This document shows, in pieces, positions 16,986 to 26,939 of a stretch of 64,000 bases of DNA. The notes under the pieces were generated by a model. It was not told where the DNA came from. It did not search any database and saw only the letters and a program-made list of their open reading frames with translations. The first letter of the stretch is position 1. The number at the start of each line of letters is the position of its first letter. The position numbers and the translations under genes were made by a program. This DNA is from Compostibacter hankyongensis (GTDB lineage Bacteria; Bacteroidota; Bacteroidia; Chitinophagales; Chitinophagaceae): NCBI RefSeq assembly GCF_039541075.1, contig NZ_BAABFN010000001.1, positions 558,001-622,000 on the forward strand, given 5' to 3'.

Positions 16986-19048
16986 TGATGCACAAATTCT
17001 TAACCATACAGGAAAGCAACGGTATCCTTAACGCAAAGGATAGGCACATCTGCGCCTTCCGGAAGGCGCTGGCCCTGCGTGTCCGGGAAAGAATGCAGAC
17101 GGATAGCCTGATATCTCCTTCGGACCGCGCTGCCTGGTGGTACGTAGCGGCAGAATATTTATCGGATGCTGCGCTGTTGTATGCTATTGCTCCCGATGAC
17201 GGTCTGGGAACATGGCTGCGGAATATTGCGCTGGAGATCGCCCGTAAACCGTTGGAGGATTGGATAGGTCCCGCTTTCAGGGATCATAGACAACCCTTTC
17301 AGGGACATCTTGAAACGGCGCATCTCTGCTGGGGAATGGCAGCGGTAATGGATCTCTGTTTGCGCCTTTTTACCACCGTGGAACAGGAAACGCTCAAAGC
17401 AGCCTTGTGTGACAAAGGAGCGCACCTCTGTGAAGCATGGCTGGCCAGACATAATCACGTGGGAAACTGGCGGGGCATAATGATCTCGGGGATGGTGGTT
17501 ACGGCAGCCGTACTGGAAGATGAGCAAAAGATCAGCCGCTTCGTAAAGGAGCTCAGGATGCTCGCGCAGGCTTTTCAGCCGGATGGCTCTTACGGGGAAT
17601 CATTGCAATATGGCAACTATCTCGCCAACGCCATGATGCTGGCCTACGAATCCCTGGTAAGACAATATCCCGCCCAGGCCGAAAAGCTGGATATCGGCTG
17701 CTATGCAGGAGGAATGGCATGGGTAGCGCAAAGCATGCTGTACCGGAAGCCGCTCTCCGGCTGGGGGAACGAACCAAGACCGCGTGCCGTGAACTTCAAT
17801 GATTCAGCGGCTCTTTTCAGGCCCTCGGGTGACATGCTGCTGCATGTTGCCGTACGCTATGCGCCGGCGGACAGGCGCATGTCGGGGCTGGCCAGATGGC
17901 TCTTTGATACGTACTATGCCCCCTGTCCGCAACAGGGACCGCATGACCTGGCTACTTTCGGCATGCGGAACGATTGGGGATTCCTGGCGTTGCCGCTGCT
18001 GACCCATGCTTCGATTCCCATGTCTCCCCCGGAAGCCGGGCTGCCCCTGACGGCCGCTTTTTCCAACGGCAACGTGCTGGTCCGAGATCAATGGGAAGGG
18101 CGTTCCATTGTGGCCGTGCAAGCCGGCAATAACGACGGCGTATATGCGCCCGGACACCTGCAGGGGGACTTGAACAGCTTTATGCTGGTGTTTAACAAGG
18201 AACGGATGCTTGCAGATCCGGGCCATAGCTGCTATCGCAATATTATCCACGGTCTGGAAAGTGCCTCCCGGACGCACAATACCTGTACGTTCCTGATCGC
18301 AGCGGATGAGCTCGGCTTACAGGAAGACCTTACCAAAGCTTCCTTGCTGGAGCAGGCGAACGTCCTGCCCAGGCGACGGATAACGGATGGCAAAGTTGGC
18401 CCTCCTGTGGACCGCGGCGGACGTCTGCTCCACTGTCAGCGGCGGGGCGAGGTATCGCTGGTGGCCTCGGAGGCCGGAAAGGCCTATGGCGCTCCGCTGA
18501 AAAAATTTACCCGTTACTGGATACAGGCAGGCACGCATCTCACGCTGATCCTGGATGATATAGAAGCGACTGTGCCAGTCAGGACGATCTGGAACTGGGT
18601 CATGAATAACCGGGATAACCGCGCTGTGGTGACGACGGACTCCCATAGTATAACCCTGATCCGCCGCCATGCCGGACTGCGGCTGCTGCATTGCGGAGCG
18701 GCTGCCGGAAGCGGACCGGTATACGCTCATCTGCACGATGCCTATCATCCCGAGCCCAACCAGCTGGGAGAAGGCGCGTCGGGGTCTGCCCTGATCTATC
18801 GTTTTACAGATGCGGCTCCCCGGCTTTCTGTTCGCCGTCTCCATATCCTGATCGCAGATGAAGCGAAGGCACTGTCCGGATGGAAGGTCAGTGAAAGGGA
18901 GTACGGTTACCGTATTGAAAACAGGAATGAAAAATGGCAGGTAACGGTTGATGATCCCGGTCATTCAGGTCTTACCCTTGAAAGCCCTGACGAGCGTCTG
19001 CACTTCAACCTGTCCGCCGAAAAAATCGATATGCATTATGTCTCTTAA
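16985..19048 (+). CDS. Heparinase II/III-like polysaccharide or oligosaccharide lyase
   Basis: 687 residues. The N-terminal half is an alpha/alpha toroid (WYVAAEYLSDAALLYAI; GNWRGIMISGMVV; DGSYGESLQYGNYLANAMML). The C-terminal half is a beta-sandwich with the heparinase II/III signature region GHLQGDLNSF (His near residue 391) and MLADPGHSCYR. Known members of this fold cleave uronate-containing glycans by beta-elimination. The usual second His of the H-x-H-x-D motif is Gln here. No signal peptide is visible at MMHKFLTIQESNGIL, so it should act in the cytoplasm on imported oligosaccharides. Substrate is unknown. The VOC gene starts inside its last codons. Confidence 0.85.
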   Translation: MMHKFLTIQESNGILNAKDRHICAFRKALALRVRERMQTDSLISPSDRAAWWYVAAEYLSDAALLYAIAPDDGLGTWLRNIALEIARKPLEDWIGPAFRDHRQPFQGHLETAHLCWGMAAVMDLCLRLFTTVEQETLKAALCDKGAHLCEAWLARHNHVGNWRGIMISGMVVTAAVLEDEQKISRFVKELRMLAQAFQPDGSYGESLQYGNYLANAMMLAYESLVRQYPAQAEKLDIGCYAGGMAWVAQSMLYRKPLSGWGNEPRPRAVNFNDSAALFRPSGDMLLHVAVRYAPADRRMSGLARWLFDTYYAPCPQQGPHDLATFGMRNDWGFLALPLLTHASIPMSPPEAGLPLTAAFSNGNVLVRDQWEGRSIVAVQAGNNDGVYAPGHLQGDLNSFMLVFNKERMLADPGHSCYRNIIHGLESASRTHNTCTFLIAADELGLQEDLTKASLLEQANVLPRRRITDGKVGPPVDRGGRLLHCQRRGEVSLVASEAGKAYGAPLKKFTRYWIQAGTHLTLILDDIEATVPVRTIWNWVMNNRDNRAVVTTDSHSITLIRRHAGLRLLHCGAAAGSGPVYAHLHDAYHPEPNQLGEGASGSALIYRFTDAAPRLSVRRLHILIADEAKALSGWKVSEREYGYRIENRNEKWQVTVDDPGHSGLTLESPDERLHFNLSAEKIDMHYVS

Positions 19049-19484
19049 CCCACAGCTCTTTTTAGGAATAGATCATCCCGCCATCGCCGCCAACGATGTG
19101 GAGAAACTGGCGAACTGGTATTGCTCCGTACTGGGATATACAAAATTATACCGGCATGAAAAACCCGTGTGGATACTGGAGGCTCCTGACCATACGCTGC
19201 TTGAGATCATGCCGGAAGATCATACCGACCGGCCCCGGCGGACCATATGGACCCCGGGTTGGTCGCATCTGGCGATACGTGTGGCCAGCATGGAGCAGGC
19301 GATTGAACGGCTGGACGAGCAGCAGGTCAGCTGGGGCGGTGAAATAATGCCGGCTATAGGCGGCGGAAGGGTACGTAATCTCTACGATCCCGAAGGCAAC
19401 CTGCTGCAATTGCTTGAACGCGATACTCACTTTATCACTCAAAGAGGACAACGACATGAAAGCAGCCATTTACAAGGGGAATAA
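19038..19484 (+). CDS. VOC (glyoxalase/dioxygenase superfamily) protein
   Basis: 148-residue protein with two paired beta-alpha-beta modules. Metal-ligand candidates are the His in GIDHPAIAA near residue 12, Glu in LLEIMPE near residue 56, His in GWSHLAIRV near residue 75, and Glu in DPEGNLLQLLE near residue 120. VOC proteins act as isomerases, epimerases, lyases or dioxygenases. In this operon a sugar-acid isomerisation or ring-opening role is plausible but unproven. I placed the start at 19038 (MSLNPQLFLG), overlapping the lyase gene by 11 bases. Its end overlaps the dehydrogenase gene by 29 bases. Confidence 0.8.
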   Translation: MSLNPQLFLGIDHPAIAANDVEKLANWYCSVLGYTKLYRHEKPVWILEAPDHTLLEIMPEDHTDRPRRTIWTPGWSHLAIRVASMEQAIERLDEQQVSWGGEIMPAIGGGRVRNLYDPEGNLLQLLERDTHFITQRGQRHESSHLQGE

Positions 19485-20472
19485 AACTTTTTGTACCGGC
19501 GAAAGCAGAATGATCCCGCCGGGCAGGGGAGAGGTGAGCCTGAAGGTAGCTTATTGCGGCATCTGCGGCACAGATGTGCATATCTATCATGGCGAGATGG
19601 ATCGGCGGGTAAATATTCCGCAGGTGATCGGACATGAAGTATCGGCCGAAGTGATCGCGGCGGGAGAAGGCGTAACCGGTATGCATCCCGGTGATAAGGT
19701 CGTGGTCCGTCCGTTGAAGCCGGGACCTCCCGTGCCGTCCGATAAAGGATATACGCATATCGGAAAGCATCTTCGGTTTATGGGCATCGACACGCCGGGT
19801 GGAATGCAGCATTACTGGACCGTACCGGCGGACACGCTCCATCATCTTCCTTCCGGTGTTTCCCTGCAGCACGGCGCGCTCATAGAACCGCTGGCAGTGG
19901 CTTGTCACGACGTCCGTATCGGTCGTGTGGAAGCCGGAGAACATGCTGTGGTGATCGGCGGAGGGCCTATCGGGATGCTGATTGCGCTGGTGATCCGTGC
20001 AAAGGGCGGGAAAGTATTGCTGGCCGAAGTAAACGAACACCGACTGAAGCTGGCGGCAGAACTGGGGATCTCCGGGGTCAACCCCATGCAGCGTGATCTT
20101 GCCGCCGCCGTGGAGGATTTTTCAGCAGGCGCTATGGCAGACGTGGTATTCGAGGTATCCGGATCGGCCGCCGGCGTGAAAGAGATGACCCGCCTGCCGA
20201 ACATACGGGGCCGGATCGTTATGGTCGCCATCCATGCCGCTGCACGCGAAGTGGATCTCTTCAGCTTTTTCTGGAAAGAAATTGAAATGAGGGGAGCGAG
20301 GGTCTATGAACCGGAGGATTTTGAAGCCGCGCTATCGCTGGCCGCCGATGGTCTTGTGCCCTTGCCGGCCCTCATATCCGGCGTCGCGGGTATTGATCAG
20401 GTGCAGGAAGTATTTGAGCAGATCGACCGCCATCCGGAAGGCATGAAATATTTAATCGATTGCAACAGCTAA
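19456..20472 (+). CDS. Zinc-type medium-chain alcohol/polyol dehydrogenase
   Basis: 338-residue MDR dehydrogenase. The catalytic zinc site is visible: Cys37 in CGICGTD and the His-Glu of GHEV near residue 60. The NAD(P)-binding site is GGGPIGMLIALV near residue 168. The four-cysteine structural-zinc lobe found in many relatives after GDKVVVRP is absent; that segment reads KPGPPVPSDKGYTHIGKH. Relatives oxidise polyols or sugar acids (sorbitol, threonine or iduronate-type dehydrogenases). It is the last cytoplasmic enzyme of the first operon half. The start at 19456 (MKAAIYKGNK) aligns with the family. Confidence 0.88.
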   Translation: MKAAIYKGNKTFCTGESRMIPPGRGEVSLKVAYCGICGTDVHIYHGEMDRRVNIPQVIGHEVSAEVIAAGEGVTGMHPGDKVVVRPLKPGPPVPSDKGYTHIGKHLRFMGIDTPGGMQHYWTVPADTLHHLPSGVSLQHGALIEPLAVACHDVRIGRVEAGEHAVVIGGGPIGMLIALVIRAKGGKVLLAEVNEHRLKLAAELGISGVNPMQRDLAAAVEDFSAGAMADVVFEVSGSAAGVKEMTRLPNIRGRIVMVAIHAAAREVDLFSFFWKEIEMRGARVYEPEDFEAALSLAADGLVPLPALISGVAGIDQVQEVFEQIDRHPEGMKYLIDCNS

Positions 20473-20525
20473 CCGGTACATTAAATTCTTAAACCCAGCT
20501 GCCATGACATGAACATTACTTATGA

Positions 20526-20541
20526 TACCGGTTCGCCGGTA
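20526..20541 (+). other. Hairpin in the susC leader
   Basis: TACCGG-TTCG-CCGGTA: perfect six-base stem with a TTCG tetraloop, 86 bases before the susC start in a 154-base gap. It could attenuate or stabilise mRNA. It has no T-run. Confidence 0.35.
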
Positions 20542-20626
20542 ACCGCGGATCCCGTAACATCCTCTTCCGGACAGATCAACCCGTCCGGAGCCTGTATCAT
20601 TTAACCAGTTTTAAAGGTTTCAAATC

Positions 20627-23600
20627 ATGAAAAGAAACGCACTCCATCCCTTTGGTTTCCGTCACATGCTGTGGATGGCACTCCTGACGTTGCTGATGCC
20701 CCTTGCGGCCGTTGCACAGCAGGGAACGGACATTTCGGGAACTGTCCAATCAGCAGAAGACCATGAGCCGATTGTCGGCGTAACGGTTCGTATGAAGAAT
20801 ACTTCCTTAGGTACCACCACCGATGTCAACGGAAGGTTTAGCCTGCGGCAGGTACCGCCCCATGCCATCCTTGTGTTTACCGCGGTCGGCTTTACCGCTC
20901 AGGAAAAACAGCTGCAGGATACAAAGCCGCTGGACATCTACCTTCAAAAAAGCGATGCAGGTCTGGATGAGGTGGTAGTGGTGGGATACGGTACGCAAAA
21001 GAAGGTGAATCTTACCGGCGCCATATCCCAGGTGGATGGCAAGGTGCTGGAAAACCGTCCGGTAACCAATGCGCTGGCGGCCCTGCAGGGCACTGCTTCC
21101 GGCATGGTCATCACACGCAGCACAGGCAAGCCGGGCGATGAGGGCTATGCCATACAGGTGCGGGGCCGGTCTTCGGTAAACGGTAGCGAACCGTTCGTGC
21201 TGATCGACGGTGCACCGGCAAGCGCTGCGCATATTGCCATGCTGAATCCGGACGATATTGCCGCCGTCAGTGTATTGAAAGACGCAGCGGCCGCAGCTAT
21301 CTATGGTGCACGTGCAGCCAATGGCGTGATTCTCATTACCACCAAAAGCGGAAAGCCCGGGCAGCTGAGGGTCTCTTATAACGGTATGTGGGGCATGCAG
21401 AAATACATTAATCTGCCCGGCAGGATCCATTCCTGGGTAGATGCAGAAATGGACAATGAAGGCCGCCGGAATGCCGGCCAAAGCGACAACTGGAGTCAGC
21501 AGCAGATCGACTGGATGAAAGATCCTGACGTCAATTATGTGGTAGATCCGGCCAATCCCAGCGTATACCAGTATTATTATGACTTTGATCAGCTGAGTCC
21601 CGTGCTACACAATTACAGCGCCACCCAGAACCATAACCTTTCATTGGAAGGCGGATCGGACAAGGATAAATACTTCATTTCCCTGGGTTACTTTGACCAG
21701 CACGGTATCTATAAGATCGGACCTGACAAAACAGACCGTCTGAATGCCAGGCTGAACTACAACCGGCAGCTTTCCGGGAAGCTGAACTTGGATACCCGTA
21801 TCACCTATTCCCAGGAGAATACCCTTGCTCCCCCTTATGCTTCGGAAGGCTACGGCGGATTGTTATATCTGATCCTTACGCGTGGGTCTATGGAACCTAT
21901 CTATCTTCCCGGCAGCGATAACAAGAAATATGCTGCTTCCTACCTCGGACTGCCTGCCAACACCTATTCCATATTAAAAGACGGAGGTAAGGACGACAGC
22001 CGCTCCGATAACTTCAACGCAGTTGTCTCCCTGAAGGCAAGCGAGCTGGTAAAAGGCCTTACCCTACGGGCGATATATGCGCCCGGCATAGCTGTAACGC
22101 AGGAAGATATCATCAAACGGACGATCCCCTATTGGAATGTCAGCGGCATAAGTGATTACGGCTATCAAAAAACCAATCCCAATGCGCTGAGCAAACGGCG
22201 GGGCGTTACGCTGAGAAACAATCTCCAGTTCCTGGCCGATTATGATACCCATCTGGGCAGCAAGCACAGCCTACACGCCCTGGGCGGTTACTCGTTTGAA
22301 GATTACCGTTTTGATTACACCTTGGCCGGTGCGAAAGGGTTATCCTCCAATGATCTCTTTTCCCTGAATCTCGGTGATCCCACCCTGGCTGCTAATAGCG
22401 ACGGCATATCTACCTGGGCGCTGCTGTCCTTCTTCGGAAGGTTGAATTATAATTACGACGAACGGTTTCTCCTGGAGGCCAATCTGCGATATGATGGCAG
22501 CTCCAAGCTGGCGCCGGTGAATCGCTGGCAGGCCTTTCCCTCTGTATCCGTGGGCTGGCGCCTGAATAACGAACGCTGGTTTCAAAATGCGCTGCCGTTT
22601 TTTGATGCATTCAAGATACGGGCCTCCTGGGGCCAGGTGGGCAACTCGGAAGGCGTGATCGGGGATTATGATTATATCGCCCTGATCAATTCTGGAACGG
22701 TTTACCCGTTTAATAACCAGCGCAACAAATCATTCTACCAGGGTGTGCTGGCTTCTCCGGAAAAGACGTGGGAAACCATCGAAAGCAGCAACGTCGGTCT
22801 GGACATGTCCCTGCTGGATCAACGGCTGAACATTTCGGGGGATTACTTCATCAAGCGCAATAAAGACATGCTGGCCCCACTGCAGGTATCTTCCATTATC
22901 GGCATAACAACTTCCACTTATAATATCGCTGACATGAAAACATGGGGCTGGGAAGCCTCCGTTGAATGGCGGGATGTCGCCGGAAAGAGCCTGAGCTACT
23001 GGGTCAACTTCAACCTATCCGACAACCAGAACAAGATACTCAGCTACAACGGGAGAAATGCCGTTACCGCCGGGTTGAACGGGATTATCGAGGGGCTGCC
23101 CTACAATACTTTTTTCGGATACATTGCCGACGGCTATTATAAGAGCGAGGAAGATGTGGCCAAAAGCCCGGTTTATAACAATGTCAACGGCCCAGGCGAT
23201 CTAAAATACCGGGATATGAACGGTGATAACAAGATCAACGGCGGGCTGGGCAGAACGGATGATCATGGAGATCTGGTTAATCTGGGAAGCCCCGCAGCCC
23301 GGTATACCTTTGGGCTGAATATGGGCTTGGGTTGGAAGGGGATCGACTTCTCTGCATTTTTCCAGGGCGTAGGCAAGCGGAATATATTTCCCGATCCCAA
23401 GTTTCTTATGCCTTTTGTAGAACGTTGGCGCCATCCGATGGATTTCCAGACGGATTACTGGACGCCCGAAAATCCGGACGCCCTTCTTCCGAGGCTGTAT
23501 TATCAAGGTACGCAGAATACAGCAGCTTCTTCCCACTGGGTCATGAATGCGGCTTATGTACGTCTTAAGAATCTGCAGGTTGGCTACACGCTGCCTTCCT

Positions 23601-23773
23601 CGCTGACCCAGCGTATAAAGATCAGCAAGGTCCGTATTTATTTCTCCGGTCAGGATCTTTGGGAAGCCGATAAGCTTCCGCTCAATGTATTGGACCCCGA
23701 GGTGCCCAATAATTCCGCCTATCAATATCCCTACTTCCGGACATTCAGTCTGGGGCTTAATATCGTCTTTTAA
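20627..23773 (+). CDS. SusC/RagA-family TonB-linked outer-membrane transporter
   Basis: 1,048 residues. Signal peptide (HMLWMALLTLLMPLAAVAQQ) is followed by a carboxypeptidase-regulatory-like domain (about residues 35-115; GTTTDVNGRFSLRQV). Then come the TonB-box-like LDEVVVVGYGTQKK, a plug domain (about 125-240; GADGxxxAAIYGARAANGVI-type end), and a 22-strand barrel ending in FSLGLNIVF with terminal Phe. It imports oligosaccharide across the outer membrane with TonB energy. It is paired with the SusD gene 12 bases downstream. Its presence defines the region as a PUL. Confidence 0.97.
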   Translation: MKRNALHPFGFRHMLWMALLTLLMPLAAVAQQGTDISGTVQSAEDHEPIVGVTVRMKNTSLGTTTDVNGRFSLRQVPPHAILVFTAVGFTAQEKQLQDTKPLDIYLQKSDAGLDEVVVVGYGTQKKVNLTGAISQVDGKVLENRPVTNALAALQGTASGMVITRSTGKPGDEGYAIQVRGRSSVNGSEPFVLIDGAPASAAHIAMLNPDDIAAVSVLKDAAAAAIYGARAANGVILITTKSGKPGQLRVSYNGMWGMQKYINLPGRIHSWVDAEMDNEGRRNAGQSDNWSQQQIDWMKDPDVNYVVDPANPSVYQYYYDFDQLSPVLHNYSATQNHNLSLEGGSDKDKYFISLGYFDQHGIYKIGPDKTDRLNARLNYNRQLSGKLNLDTRITYSQENTLAPPYASEGYGGLLYLILTRGSMEPIYLPGSDNKKYAASYLGLPANTYSILKDGGKDDSRSDNFNAVVSLKASELVKGLTLRAIYAPGIAVTQEDIIKRTIPYWNVSGISDYGYQKTNPNALSKRRGVTLRNNLQFLADYDTHLGSKHSLHALGGYSFEDYRFDYTLAGAKGLSSNDLFSLNLGDPTLAANSDGISTWALLSFFGRLNYNYDERFLLEANLRYDGSSKLAPVNRWQAFPSVSVGWRLNNERWFQNALPFFDAFKIRASWGQVGNSEGVIGDYDYIALINSGTVYPFNNQRNKSFYQGVLASPEKTWETIESSNVGLDMSLLDQRLNISGDYFIKRNKDMLAPLQVSSIIGITTSTYNIADMKTWGWEASVEWRDVAGKSLSYWVNFNLSDNQNKILSYNGRNAVTAGLNGIIEGLPYNTFFGYIADGYYKSEEDVAKSPVYNNVNGPGDLKYRDMNGDNKINGGLGRTDDHGDLVNLGSPAARYTFGLNMGLGWKGIDFSAFFQGVGKRNIFPDPKFLMPFVERWRHPMDFQTDYWTPENPDALLPRLYYQGTQNTAASSHWVMNAAYVRLKNLQVGYTLPSSLTQRIKISKVRIYFSGQDLWEADKLPLNVLDPEVPNNSAYQYPYFRTFSLGLNIVF

Positions 23774-23785
23774 AATAAAAACCGG

Positions 23786-25435
23786 ATGCTCATGATACGC
23801 AATAACAAGAAAGCCTGCTGTCTGCTTCTGGCAGCTGCAGGATTGATCTTTGCCGCCTGTACCAAACAGCTGAATAAAATCCCCGAAACTACCTTGTCTG
23901 ATGCGGCGTTCTGGAAGACCAGCAGCGATCTCCGGGATGCCTGTAACAGCTTTTATGTCGTTTTACCGGCGATCCAAAGCAATGATGCCGCCGTATGGTC
24001 CGACGACGGATTTGGCACGGCACCGAATACCATCAGCGACGGATCCAGGCTGGTACCGGTAACTTCGGGAGACTGGTCCGATAAATATTCCCTTATCCGG
24101 AAATGCAACAATGTGCTAGAGAAATCCTCCCGGGTTTCGGATGATCCGGAGCAGGTAGACCGCTACCGCGGAGAAGCGCGGTTTTTCCGGGCTTTTGCCT
24201 ATATGGAGCTTGTTAAACGATACGGCGATGTGCCGCTGATCCTCCGTACTTTTGATGTAAATGATACCCTTACCGAGGCCTACCGTACGGCGAGAGAAAC
24301 AGTGATGGATTCCATCTATGCCGACCTGGATTTTGCCATCGCCCATTTGCCTGTCGCTTCCAAGCTTCCTCAGGCAGAGTATGGCCGTGCAACGCGGGGA
24401 GCTGCTCTTTTCCTGAAAGCCAGCGCGGGACTTTTCGAGGGGACCTGGAATAAGTTTCACCAGCAGGGAGACGCATCGCGTCATCTCAATATCGCCCTGG
24501 AAGCGAGCGAGCAGATCATAAACTCCGGCGAATATGCATTGTTTACCTATGCCCCTCTTCCCGATAGCAGCTATTTTTATCTGTTTCAGAACGCGGGAGA
24601 AGGGCCGGCCAACAAGGAAAACATACTGGTACGTCTATACGGGGAAAACATGAACAACAGCATTGCTTCTCACAATTACGTGCGGAGCATCTGGGGCGGT
24701 TCTGTGACGCCCACAAAGTCGCTGATGGATGCTTACCTGTATAAGGACGGTCTCCCCGCCGGCAAATCGCCCTGGGAAAAGCCGCAAACCAATACCCTCT
24801 CCCAGTATGAAAACCGCGATCCGAGAATGGATATGACGGTCTTTAACAAAAGACACTGGTTTATCAACAGTCTCTACGTACCCAGTTTTCAGAATACGCT
24901 TACCGGTTACAAGTCCAGGAAGTACTTTATCTCCGTCGACTGGACGATCAACCAGAGTTACGTCGACAATATCATTATGCGGTATGCAGAAGTATTATTA
25001 ATGTTTGCCGAAGCTAAATACGAGTTGAACGGACAGATATCAGACGATGATCTGAACCGGTCTGTCAATCTGATCCGGCACCGTGTGGGCATGCCCCCGC
25101 TGACCAATGCATTCGTGGCGGAACATAGCTTGTCTATGCGGGAGGAAATCCGCAGGGAGCGCCGGGTGGAGCTGGCCCTGGAGGGCGATCACCGGTACTG
25201 GGACCTCATCCGGTGGAAGACCGCCGAGACCGTGCTTCCCCAAGCTGTGTTGGGTACCAAATTCTTTCCTGACGAATACGTGGATGTCACGAATCCGAAG
25301 CTGACGCCGGAAGGTTTTGTCATCGCCCAGGATGCCGCGAAAAGGAAATTTGATCCGGACAAGGATTACCTCTGGCCCCTGCCGACCAAAGAGCTGGGAT
25401 TGGACATCCATCTCAGCCAGAATCCCCAATGGTGA
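23786..25435 (+). CDS. RagB/SusD-family glycan-binding lipoprotein
   Basis: 549-residue surface lipoprotein. Signal peptide ends in the lipobox FAAC, with the lipidated Cys near residue 29. SusD-type N-terminal region (LNKIPETTLSDAAFWKTSSD) and TPR-like helices (RYRGEARFFRAFAYMELVKR) follow. The C-terminal SusD segment (YAEVLLMFAEAKYELNG; EIRRERRVELALEGDHRYWD; LWPLPTKEL) is intact. It caps the SusC channel and hands it oligosaccharide. ATGs at 23786 and 23792 are both possible starts. The length is normal. Confidence 0.96.
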   Translation: MLMIRNNKKACCLLLAAAGLIFAACTKQLNKIPETTLSDAAFWKTSSDLRDACNSFYVVLPAIQSNDAAVWSDDGFGTAPNTISDGSRLVPVTSGDWSDKYSLIRKCNNVLEKSSRVSDDPEQVDRYRGEARFFRAFAYMELVKRYGDVPLILRTFDVNDTLTEAYRTARETVMDSIYADLDFAIAHLPVASKLPQAEYGRATRGAALFLKASAGLFEGTWNKFHQQGDASRHLNIALEASEQIINSGEYALFTYAPLPDSSYFYLFQNAGEGPANKENILVRLYGENMNNSIASHNYVRSIWGGSVTPTKSLMDAYLYKDGLPAGKSPWEKPQTNTLSQYENRDPRMDMTVFNKRHWFINSLYVPSFQNTLTGYKSRKYFISVDWTINQSYVDNIIMRYAEVLLMFAEAKYELNGQISDDDLNRSVNLIRHRVGMPPLTNAFVAEHSLSMREEIRRERRVELALEGDHRYWDLIRWKTAETVLPQAVLGTKFFPDEYVDVTNPKLTPEGFVIAQDAAKRKFDPDKDYLWPLPTKELGLDIHLSQNPQW

Positions 25436-25463
25436 ATTTTAATTATGATTTAAATACCTGAAG

Positions 25464-26939
25464 ATGAAACTTTCTTTCTTTGTCTGCTTCCTGATCGGCA
25501 TGCTTATGGATATCCCCGGAGCATGGTCGCAGCAAAATAAAACAGGTCATGTTTCCTCCCCTGCAGGGCCGGACGATATGCTACCTGCATCGTGGCGGAA
25601 GACCGGGCATATAAAAACCCGGGCAGCCCGGGACATTCTTTCCTCCAGATGGTCTGTCGGCGGTGAGACGCTGGACCGTGATTACGCAGATTACAAGTCA
25701 TACCGGGAATACCTGGGGCCCCTGGGTGCTAAACGGATCCGGCTGCAGGCCGGCTGGGCAAAAACGGAAAAGAACAAGGGCGTCTATGACTGGGCCTGGC
25801 TGGACAGCGTCGTGAACAACGCAGTAAGCCAGGGTGTAAAACCGTGGATTGAAACGTCCTACGGTAATCCGATTTACGAAGGCGGAGGAGACGCTCGCAT
25901 CGGGGGAGGAATTCCGATTACCCCCCTGGCTCTGGCGGCCTGGGACCGCTGGGTAAGCGCGATGGTCAGCCGCTATAAGCACAAGGTAAATGAATGGGAA
26001 ATATGGAATGAGCCCAACCTGAGCGGCAAGTATACCGCTGAAGCCTATGCCGCTTTCTTTATACGCACGGCATCGGTGATCCGCAGGGAGCAGCCCGGCG
26101 CCGGTATCATTGCGCTGGCGCTCGGAGGGATTTCAGCGAAGAGCTTGGAATTTACCCGGACATTTCTGTCCTTTCTTTCCGTCCGGAACAAACTGCCCCT
26201 GGCAGACATTATCTCCTTTCATATTTATCCTTCAAGACCGGAAAATGCGTCCGGTGAATTCAAACGGTTAAAAGCGGTAGTCGATGAATTCTCAAAAACG
26301 ATCGTATTCTGGCAGGGAGAAACGGGTTGTCCTTCCACACCTTCTGCTTATAGCTCGGGAGCCCTCTCTAACCTGGACTGGACAGAAACATCCCAGGCCA
26401 AATGGATTCTCCGGAGGATGTTCGATGAAATGAAGCATGCAGATGATATTGCGGTAACCAGCATTTTTCAGATCTCGGATATGAATAGTTATAACGGCGG
26501 AAAGAACAATACCAAAGGACTGTTGAAGACAAATCCGGATAAGAGCATCGCTTATGCCAAGCCTTCTTATTATGCCATGCAGCATGTAACTGCGGTTTTT
26601 GACAGCACGGTCCGGCCTGTCAGCGATTTTCAACCCGAGATGGATGGGGCAGGCACTGCGGAGGCCGTCTGCTTCCGCAGGCTGAAAAACGGAGCGCCGG
26701 CGTTTGCCGTATGGTTGGACGGCCAGATCCCTTCGTCTTCTACTTCGGCGCATAAGGTAACGATAAAGCTGGGTGCGGCGAAGCTTAAAAAGCCGTTATA
26801 TGTCGATATGCTGAGTGGCGCGATATACAGGATCCCTTCCGCGAATATCCGGAAAGACGGGGGCGTATATACGTTGAGCAATATACCGGTTTATGATGCG
26901 CCCGTACTTATTGCGGACGAGGGATTTCTTATCCGTTAA
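25464..26939 (+). CDS. Exported clan GH-A glycoside hydrolase, copy 1
   Basis: 491 residues with signal peptide (LSFFVCFLIGMLMDIPGAWS) and a TIM-barrel resembling GH39/GH5-like enzymes. The acid/base candidate is Glu183 in WEIWNEPN and the nucleophile candidate is Glu286 in FWQGETG, about 100 residues apart as expected for clan GH-A retaining enzymes. A small beta-domain follows (about 400-491). It is a paralogue of the gene at 28348: both carry GGETLDRDYADY, LGPLGAKRIRLQ, YGNPIYEGGG and TKGLLKTNPDK. Exact activity is unknown. It overlaps the esterase gene by one base. Confidence 0.85.
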   Translation: MKLSFFVCFLIGMLMDIPGAWSQQNKTGHVSSPAGPDDMLPASWRKTGHIKTRAARDILSSRWSVGGETLDRDYADYKSYREYLGPLGAKRIRLQAGWAKTEKNKGVYDWAWLDSVVNNAVSQGVKPWIETSYGNPIYEGGGDARIGGGIPITPLALAAWDRWVSAMVSRYKHKVNEWEIWNEPNLSGKYTAEAYAAFFIRTASVIRREQPGAGIIALALGGISAKSLEFTRTFLSFLSVRNKLPLADIISFHIYPSRPENASGEFKRLKAVVDEFSKTIVFWQGETGCPSTPSAYSSGALSNLDWTETSQAKWILRRMFDEMKHADDIAVTSIFQISDMNSYNGGKNNTKGLLKTNPDKSIAYAKPSYYAMQHVTAVFDSTVRPVSDFQPEMDGAGTAEAVCFRRLKNGAPAFAVWLDGQIPSSSTSAHKVTIKLGAAKLKKPLYVDMLSGAIYRIPSANIRKDGGVYTLSNIPVYDAPVLIADEGFLIR

